64,000 bases of DNA, taken from positions 733,001 through 797,000 of the forward strand of contig CALZFC010000082.1 in NCBI GenBank assembly GCA_945643635.1, written 5' to 3'. This stretch comes from Allodiplogaster sudhausi. Its lineage: Eukaryota > Nematoda > Chromadorea > Rhabditida > Diplogasteridae. The notes under the pieces are model-generated. The model made no database searches, was not told where the DNA came from, and worked only from the letters and a program-made list of their open reading frames with translations. This document shows, one piece after another, positions 57,051 through 64,000 of this stretch. Position numbers and translations under genes: made by a program. Position 1 is the first letter of the stretch. Every line of letters starts with the position of its first letter.

Positions 57051-57381
57051 GTGATCAATGAGAAAGGCCTCGCTCAGACGGAAGGGAACTCATTTTTATG
57101 TTCTGGGTAACAGTTTTTAGCAGTACGCGTCAATCATTTAAAAAAATATTTAACGGTGGAGAAATAATGTTTTTCTTATTCTTCTTCCTATTCTATATAG
57201 TGTAATATCAAACGAAAAATTCTTTCGAACCCAAAATTGTTAATTTGCCACGCTTTTATCTCTGCCGATCATTCGTACATACAAGCAAAAAAAAACAATG
57301 TCAGACTTGAGGTAGAAATTAGGAAGGAGAAGAAAGTTGTTACATTCGAAATCGGATGAATGCAGATATCGTGCATAACAA

Positions 57382-57856
57382 TTAAATAGCGAGCAACCTC
57401 GACGCGGGTTGCTCACGCGTCGCGCCGCACACTTGTACCATGATAGTCTCGTCATTCATTATGCCAAGAAGGCGATATATCTCCATGTCACGGACAATCT
57501 CAGATGCAGCCTCCTGTAAAGAAAATGTTTAATCTCATGGCTCTGTAAGAGGACGATAGTGAATAGCCTAATTTTTAGGTGTAAGTAATAAATTCATTAT
57601 TATGTATCTGCGAGAGAGAAAATAATTGTTCATGTATTCAACCTTCAATGAGAACGTCAATTGCATGAGTCGACAGATGCGCACTGCGCTCTCTTCTTCA
57701 GATATCACTCCATCTTCTTGGAAAGAGCGTTGCAGCTCGAAGAGAACTCGTGCACGATGCTTGTATGAAAATGAGGCGACGGCGTCAGAGATCTCCGTTT
57801 CTAAAAAAAAAACGGATATACAAAAAAAGCAGATGATTCCGAGGAACAACATTGCA

Positions 57857-57909
<53 letters not shown>

Positions 57910-60435
57910 CCTGATTGAATAACCTGATTGAATAACTAACTCTTCTAAAGAATTCTTTGTTTTATCTGCATTGTGATATCCTAATCTAAATGAAATACCA
58001 TAGCTGCAGAAAATCAACACAATCAGGGCGTGAACTTCGCGCTCCGTCAGCTGAAGGCGAGCGACTTGACGGTATATTTTTGCCATCACCGTCTCAAAGC
58101 GACTCCGAAATATTCTGTAAAAATTATTCTTTGTTTTTGAACTTTGATATATCAGTAACATCGAATTTCATATATACATATTAAAGCAGATAAGCAGGCT
58201 ATGTTTATCAGAACTAGTCGGTTAGTGCTAAAATTCTCGCGAGACTAGAGCAGGTAAGAGAGTTCAACACAATACAAATGGCCCGGAGAGTCAGAGAAAA
58301 CTCTTTTTAATGCATGCTCCCTTGACTTTTCCAAATTGGTAGTCTTTGTTTATATATGTTTTCTTCACTGTGCAGCGTCGGCGTGTCGGTCGGGCGCAGG
58401 CGCGTCCACGAAGAAATCGACTGCTGATGTATTGGTAAAGTAGAAGTTCATGCCGAACAAGCACCTCAAGATGCTAATAATAAAATCATTACCAGAAAAG
58501 TTTTAATGTTACCATTATCTACACATCCATATACATAATACTACGTATGTACTTACGTACATACATAAGTATGTTTCCCTTATCCATATTTAACTCTCAT
58601 CTAACATTTCGCTCGCTTCTGGTAGTTGCTCTGTTGTTCTGTAGCAGTCGTCCACGACAAGAACTGCCATGTGACTGCGAGACATCACAGTGAACTGTAA
58701 AGAAACAGGTGGAAAAATATGAAACTCATTAATATCACTCGTAAGTGCTTCTCTGCTCCTCTTGTGTTTCTAATCTGTAGCCTACTTCGAGTCTCACACT
58801 TCTTTATCATACTTTTCCGTCGAAGTTATAATGATATTTAAAAGTGATCCAAAATAATATTTAGATTTTTTTTATTTTTAAACTAGAGAAAAAACTGTTG
58901 GGCAGACATCCTTTTGAGATATATTAATTTTATAAAGTAAAAGAATGAGAAGAAGTTATTGTAGCCAACTTATTAGCCCAACCCGTTCTTCCGACGTAAG
59001 TAGTCGAAAGTCCTCAAAAGACGAATTGGCAAAGTCACATAGCGCAGAGGACAAGATCTTGTGCACCATGTTCAGGCTTTGGAATGAAACGAGTTGAAGC
59101 GGCTGGATTCAATTAGCGAGTGTTTATACATATAAGTTATTCTTCATGGATGCATACTGGTGAAATGATTTTTTTTATGTCATGAAATATATTGTTAAAT
59201 ATAATTGGTCCAACCAGATCTGTAGAGCTGAAGGAGCACCCTAGCGATTGGGACGGCATGAGAAGGCTGAGTTCACTCGCACGACGAAATGATTGCATTA
59301 GCCTACAAATTCTCACAAACACGAGAAATAAGAGAAATAAATTACACAAGTGTGAGATCCACCAAAAGCGACGAGGTCTTTATATGAGTCGTCAAATCTA
59401 TGATGTATGTATGTACAGATGGATAAAAAATAAATTTGCATACATATGTGGTCTTCTTAATTGAATCATGCAACTTTTCCACTCACCTATACCGTGTCGC
59501 AAGAGTGTTTAGAAGAAGCGGTTGCGTTGGAGTTTCTAGCGAGCGAGAACACTGTGGGATGTTCACAGCAAGCGATTCGTGCCCCAATGAATAAACATAT
59601 TTGAGATAATACATACATATGAATGTATATGTTAAATGTACATAAATATATATATATATTATAAATTCAAAGAAAATGTCAGGCGTTCTAATTGCTAGAA
59701 TACTATATCTGCATCCCCAGAACAGGTAATGAAAGCCAAAATATTATCGATAATGCTAGAAGAACCTTCTCGTTAATGACGACAGCACTGGAGACATCCG
59801 GTAGATTACATTCGCATTTCTTCTTGGAAGTTAATGCTGAAAACAGCGCTTATTTTTTTTTAACTTTAAATTAAAATTTCTTCAACTCACTACTTTACTA
59901 TTACCTTGACATCCATTCATCCCGATGGCTATGCATTTGTCCAAGCGGCACTTCTTGCACATAAAGTGCTCTTCTGGAAGAATATGTACATACATATGTA
60001 TGTATATGCAATTGAAAAAAAGTAATATGCAGTTGAATAATAAGTAAATATGTTTCCGTATTTGAAAGATCACCCTGAGAAAGTATGATGAATATTTTGG
60101 AAGGTGTTTTTTTTTTGTTTAAACTTAGTATTGACGTATGCGTAAAAAGAATCATCTGGCTTGCTTTTGCGAACGGAGCATTTACTATTCCCCTGGCGAC
60201 AGACAAGAGTGGCACGTCGATGATAGGTCCGCTTGAAGAAAGTTGCACATGCTCTAGGAAAAATTAAGTCCAACGAATTATCTATCATACCAAGCAAATA
60301 GATAAAGTCAATTTTAAATTTAACTTTCGCGCCAAACACCTCTCACCTACAAATGTCGAATCCGGAATGAACACCCGTGACAGGGATGAAACAAATGAGG
60401 CAGTTGCGAAGCTTTCTTTTGCCTGGAGTTGACAT
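57382..60435 (-). CDS. Nuclear hormone receptor, copy 3
   Basis: The most diverged of the three complete-looking copies. First finger from the start at 60,435 (MSTPGKRKLRNCLICFIPVT, then GVHSGFDIC); P-box exon near 60,250-60,160 (ACATFFKRTYHRRATLVCRQ); second finger near 59,975 (HFMCKKCRLDKCIAIGMNGC). LBD exons near 59,600 (SRSLETPTQPLLLNTLATRY), 59,305, 59,105 (FQSLNMVHKILSSALCDFAN), 58,695 (SRSHMAVLVVDDCYRTTEQL), 58,480, 58,118 (LTEREVHALIVLIFCSYG) and 57,800 (SYKHRARVLFELQRSFQEDG). The last exon ends MVQVCGATREQPASRLLAI at TAA 57,384-57,382. No hinge exon like those of the other copies was identified. A (TA)n tract (57,859-57,903) lies in one intron. All recognised exons are open, so it is likely functional. 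Confidence 0.72.
57859..57903 (+). repeat. (TA)n microsatellite
   Basis: Uninterrupted TA repeat in an intron of receptor 3. The Ile-Tyr ORF across it is a repeat translation. Confidence 0.9.
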
Positions 60436-60439
60436 CGCT

Positions 60440-60980
60440 GGCCTTTATTCGAGGCGAATTGTCTGCGTGTACTCTTAAGAGGATTGCAAATGAAAATTGA
60501 CTTTATTGATAGAAACATCTTGGCAGCATCTTTTCAATTGAAAGAAGAGGATGTTAGATGGAAAAAATCAAGAGAGAGAGAGAGAGAAAGAGAGAGAGCG
60601 AGAGCGAGGGAGAGAGAAAAAGAGAGGAAGAGGCGAGTAAAGACGAAGATGAGGTTTGAAGAGGCAAGGCATGCTGAACGCAAGAAATAGATAATTGTGA
60701 ACGAGTATGGAGCACACCTCCACAAAAGGGCGAATTAACTGCAGACGAGAGTGGAAAGCGAGTGAGAAAGAGAATGGGCAGAAGATGGGAACGAGCGTGT
60801 GAGATAGAGAGAAGAAGTGAGAGAGAACAGAAGCGAAAGATAGGAAAAAGGCTCTCCAGACACGGGAGAACCCTGGTGCGTGGCAAGAGCGACTATGTAA
60901 TCTTTTGATTTTCGCCGAAAAGTTGAGTAAACACTGAGAAGGAACAGAGAAGAAGAGATAAAAGCGTATGGAAACAAACC

Positions 60981-61013
<33 letters not shown>

Positions 61014-61440
61014 GGGACAAAGAGATTTTAAAAATATATTTGTGAGAAGTGGGTGGGGAAGAGCAATGCTTCGAAACAATGGGCTAAAAAAAATGTGCAG
61101 TCACAAACACACGAGGAAGCATCAGAAAACGACCAGCGGAGAGCTTTTGAGACGACTTGCACTTTTTGTGCACACAAAGTCTTCTCTTCGGCTGGGAAAC
61201 CGAGAGAAAATGAGAGTGAGAGAGATAAAGCGAGAGCGAAAGACAGGGAGAAAGAGAGATAGAGAGAAAGAGATAGCAATGGAAAGAGAATTTAAGGTTG
61301 AAACATATTCTCGCGAAAGGATAATACAACAATGATGAACATAATAATATTCGCTTCGCAGATGAATTTAGAAAAAAGAAGGTGAAACGAAAAAAAAGAT
61401 GATCGAAGCAAGACACGGTCGTACGTCCTACGGCCGATAA
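60440..61440 (+). other. GA-rich spacer upstream of receptor 3
   Basis: (GA)n-like tracts at about 60,570-60,640, 60,985-61,010 and 61,215-61,275. The phrase CAGACACGGGAGAACCCTGG...GTAATCTTTTGATTTTCG resembles the CAGACATG...GGCAAGCGCC...GTATCTAATC part of the other spacers. No gene; Ser/Leu ORFs are spurious. Confidence 0.6.
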
Positions 61441-61445
61441 ATGTA

Positions 61446-61877
61446 TACCGTATTTTCTCTATTAGTGCCCCCGGGGGCACTATTTTTCAATCCCCTTGCG
61501 AGAGGGGGCACTATTAGAGGGGTAGTTCTATTAGAGGGAGGGGTACTATTTTTCAATGTGATTGACTAAAAGTTTGATAACAACATCTTATTCTCAAAAA
61601 CGAAGAATTATAGCTCTTCTTCAATGAAATCATCACTGGAATATCATTTTACCTTAGATTTTGAATGAATTTGCAATCAGTTCATTGATAAGAGCATCCC
61701 ATACGTAAGCATGGATTCCAGAAATGTCTCTATTAGACAATTAGGGGGGGGACACTATTGGAGGGGGGGGTTCTATTAGAGGGAGGGGTACTATTTTTCA
61801 ATACCCTTGCGAGAGGGGGGGCACTATTAGAGGGTGGTTCTAATAGAGGGAGGGGCACTAATAGAGAAAATACGGTA
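61446..61877. mobile_element. MITE with perfect 26-bp terminal inverted repeats
   Basis: The left end 61,446-61,471 (starts TACCGTATTTTCTCTATTAG) is the exact reverse complement of the right end 61,852-61,877 (ends GAGAAAATACGGTA). The terminal TA on each side would be the target duplication of a Tc1/mariner (pogo-like) element. Inside are direct and inverted copies of GAGGGGCACTATTAGAGG-like G-rich motifs near both ends (61,498-61,545 and 61,743-61,855) and a CCCCCGGGGG palindrome. No coding capacity; non-autonomous. Confidence 0.9.
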
Positions 61878-61879
61878 TT

Positions 61880-62150
61880 TATTTTCCATCTACCAAATCC
61901 TCATTAAAATTATATGTACATTACTTATTGAGATGTTACATTTAATCTCATTTATCACATTAACCTGTGAATCTACTGTTCGAGATTTTTTTTACCAATG
62001 ATAAACCATGAAAATGCTGAAGGAATCAACCTTGACGCAACGAGCCGCTGTTGACCCCTTCTCCTCCGATGTAAGACGTAAGTTATGACGGGCAGCGCCA
62101 TTATCAGGACTATTAACTCATTGTCAGGCTCGTAGCTATTACGGGTTCGA
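61880..62150. other. Intergenic, nothing recognised
   Basis: No feature supported. Confidence 0.4.
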
Positions 62151-62480
62151 ACACTTGATGAATTGCATCGATCCGACTCCCGTCCGAGTGGCCGTCGAGC
62201 TGTTCGGCACCGCCATTAGCGCATCATCAACAATTCATGGACGTTGTGGTTGTTGTAGAAGTATTCGTAGGCCGCGCCCACACCGTCGAAGAGTGGTCAC
62301 AGAAAGACGAATCATATCAGCGGCGTCGACATATCGGCAGCCAAGGCATTCTTCGGGAAGGTATCGACCGGCAGCACGACAGTCGCATGAAGCATCGGAG
62401 ACGGCGAATGTCCTGTCACTCGAAAGCTAGGCTTCATATTCTGAGAGATTCAAGCACCAGAGGAGTCTCTGCTCGTTGAC
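62150..62480 (+). other. GC-richer island with coding-like ORFs, unassigned
   Basis: Base composition rises sharply relative to the flanks and both plus-strand ORFs of 80-91 codons (MMNCIDPTPVRVAVELFGTA... and an overlapping Arg/His-rich one) and minus-strand frames (ECLGCRYVDAAD) are open. Probably a decayed exon or exons of some gene, but neither strand nor family can be decided. Confidence 0.3.
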
Positions 62481-62484
62481 AACC

Positions 62485-63690
62485 TTCTCAATGTAGTTAA
62501 CAACACGTTTTGGTGATCGGCTGAAGGTATCGAAGAGCTTTGCCTAGTTTTTTATCATTACATATTTTCTAAGTGAAAGTAAAATAATGCAAAAAAAAGA
62601 TCTGAGAAATAGAGCGCCGTTGTTGCAAATATGACAGTGACATCATATTTTTTTCTCTAGAAGCAAATGAGTCAGTTCACCATTTAATGAGTTCATATGG
62701 CATTTCATTAATGGGAAGAAGCATCCAGGAGTGTCTTATTCGTAGTATCCATGAATGAAGCGCTAACGTTTCAAATAGCGCGAATACGAGTTCAACTTCG
62801 ATCAGGTGCAGCAGAGTTTATCTTTCATTGTCAGAAGTTTTGCGAGAACTTTCACTATAACATCAAACGGGTTCGATGATACGACATCCAGTGCTGAACA
62901 CTTAGATTGAACATCGTCGACAAAACATAACTTTTAACAAGATCGAATGTTCGGCTGAGGTTTCTTTGTAATTGCTCTTTATTTCTCCTTCGTTGATTTG
63001 GAAGTCGTTCTTTATTACAATCTCGGATATTGGAACTTAGATGATTAAAGCGTTTTCTTCTATTCTTTGAGCCATGGTTTTTTTTCAACTTATTTTTGTA
63101 GTCCAGAATAGTTTTCATACATTGAATTGCATAGTATTCATACATACATACCTATATATTATTCATAGGTACATATTATTCATAATATTCATATTCATAC
63201 ATACATAAGCATTCGTAAACACAATTTTCTCTAGGATTGTATTAAATATTTTTTTTACTTCTGCCAAGGAGTATTGGAAAGCCAACTTTCTCGGATAAAT
63301 CAGTGCAGCTCTCTTAAATGCGGCAACAAGTACACGAGGAATTTATTCCTACTAATCTTCTTGCTTTCCTTGTGAGATTATCTCCATAATCCCCTTCTTT
63401 GTTCACCTATAAATTTCAAAACATTTCACGTGATTTCCGAATCTTTCTGATCCCTTCAGAAAATCTCCCAACCCTGAATTTTGTTTTGCTTTAGTTAGTT
63501 TCTTAGAGACCTCTTGAGTCCTTTTTTGCATGCGTGCTTGGATAAATATAAGGATTTGAGATTCTTCATCGTGTATCAAGCGGAATCTCCTTCCTCGTGC
63601 TTCGGATTCTACTATAACTATATTGATATATTTTTTTCAATAATGAAATCTTTGAGGTCTATTCCATATGCAACAAAGATTTCAGGATAG
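62485..63690. other. Intergenic, nothing recognised
   Basis: AT-rich DNA with TACATA repeats near 63,140-63,210; presumed upstream region of the receptor that follows. Confidence 0.4.
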
Positions 63691-63729
63691 CCAATTTTGC
63701 TTATTGTTTTAACCCTCAGAAAACAATCT

Positions 63730-63933
63730 ATGCTGACACTGGACACTCACATCGCCTACACCACAACAACAACTGCGTTGTCGCTCTTCGTGAATGCTCT
63801 TCTGCTGACTCTTCTCGTTCTGACACGCAAGACGAGCTCAGCGGCGCTCGGTGCCGGCTATCGCTATCTCCTCGCCACTTTTGCATTCCTCGACATCTTC
63901 ATCACCTTCTTTCACCTTGCCATCATTCCGGTT
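63730..63933 (+). CDS. Str-like serpentine chemoreceptor, first exon (runs off window)
   Basis: ATG at 63,730; MLTLDTHIAYTTTTTALSLF then VNALLLTLLVLTRKTSSAAL gives the first transmembrane helix. GAGYRYLLATFAFLDIFITF is the 'LG.YRYLL..FA..DI' signature after TM1 of the nematode Str/Srh-type receptors. A GTTTAA donor follows IIP at about 63,933. The remaining exons would lie beyond the window. Confidence 0.65.
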
Positions 63934-64000
63934 TAATACATACATATGTTTAATTTTCATTAATGGCAAACAACAACAAAAAAAGAAGGAGCTGAAAAAG

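Noticed and set aside
62155..62479. Two overlapping plus-strand ORFs as genes
   Set aside because: Cannot decide strand or frame and no motif is visible; kept only as a coding-like island.

Overview
The window looks like a nematode nuclear chromosome. Three paralogous nuclear hormone receptors of the expanded nematode type (C4 zinc fingers with a CxxCRxDKCLAIGM second finger) sit in tandem, and serpentine chemoreceptors lie beside them. Nearly all genes have many short GT-AG introns with acceptors such as ttttcag. Intergenic DNA is AT-rich and full of (GA)n, (CT)n and (TA)n microsatellites. A rhabditid or diplogastrid nematode fits, but I cannot name a species.

1-31 kb is mobile-element territory. 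1.7-3.3 kb: an intact six-exon plus-strand gene for a 320-aa Myb/SANT-like protein, preceded by a cluster of GTCATGAC-type palindromes. 3.3-6.1 kb: duplicated exon fragments, a dispersed repeat ending in (TA)n and a diverged tandem duplication. 7.5-11.1 kb (minus): a GC-rich coiled-coil protein with an RNase H-fold transposase-like core, broken by frameshifts, one at a small palindrome. 13.5-15.3 kb (plus): a gene combining a P2X7-ballast-type cysteine domain with a zinc-ribbon segment. 16.2-17.6 kb: coiled-coil and basic-protein genes. 17.6-21.7 kb: a non-LTR retrotransposon on the minus strand that appears to split the last of these genes. 22.7-24.2 kb: a broken Tc1-like transposase. 24.6-27.6 kb: an array of tRNA-like units alternating with short related exon-like blocks, matched by inverted copies at 12.0-13.1 kb.

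31-38 kb. A small secreted-peptide ORF (31.9 kb) follows a 250-bp tandem duplication. On the minus strand lie a many-exon protein resembling the large SAMD3-like/transposon-associated family (32.4-35.3 kb) and the C-terminal part of a transposase-type protein (36.6-37.7 kb). At 37.8 kb is a perfect palindrome with 56-bp arms and a 2-nt loop.

38-60.5 kb is a segmental-duplication array. The unit is a minus-strand receptor gene (about 3.1-3.7 kb) plus a GA-rich spacer that repeatedly carries one plus-strand transmembrane exon. Three receptor copies look complete (39.8-43.5, 45.3-48.5, 57.4-60.4 kb). At least two are relics (51.2 and 52.8-53.0 kb). One unit is occupied by an intronless 380-codon ORF that resembles a negative-strand RNA virus nucleoprotein and may be an endogenous viral element. 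A serpentine receptor gene lies at 54.3-55.8 kb, a 432-bp MITE with perfect 26-bp terminal repeats at 61.4 kb, and a second receptor (Str-like) runs off the right edge.

The receptors are ordinary nematode sensory and regulatory genes. The left half is best read as several overlapping generations of transposon-encoded proteins. All gene models are by eye; no similarity search was possible.
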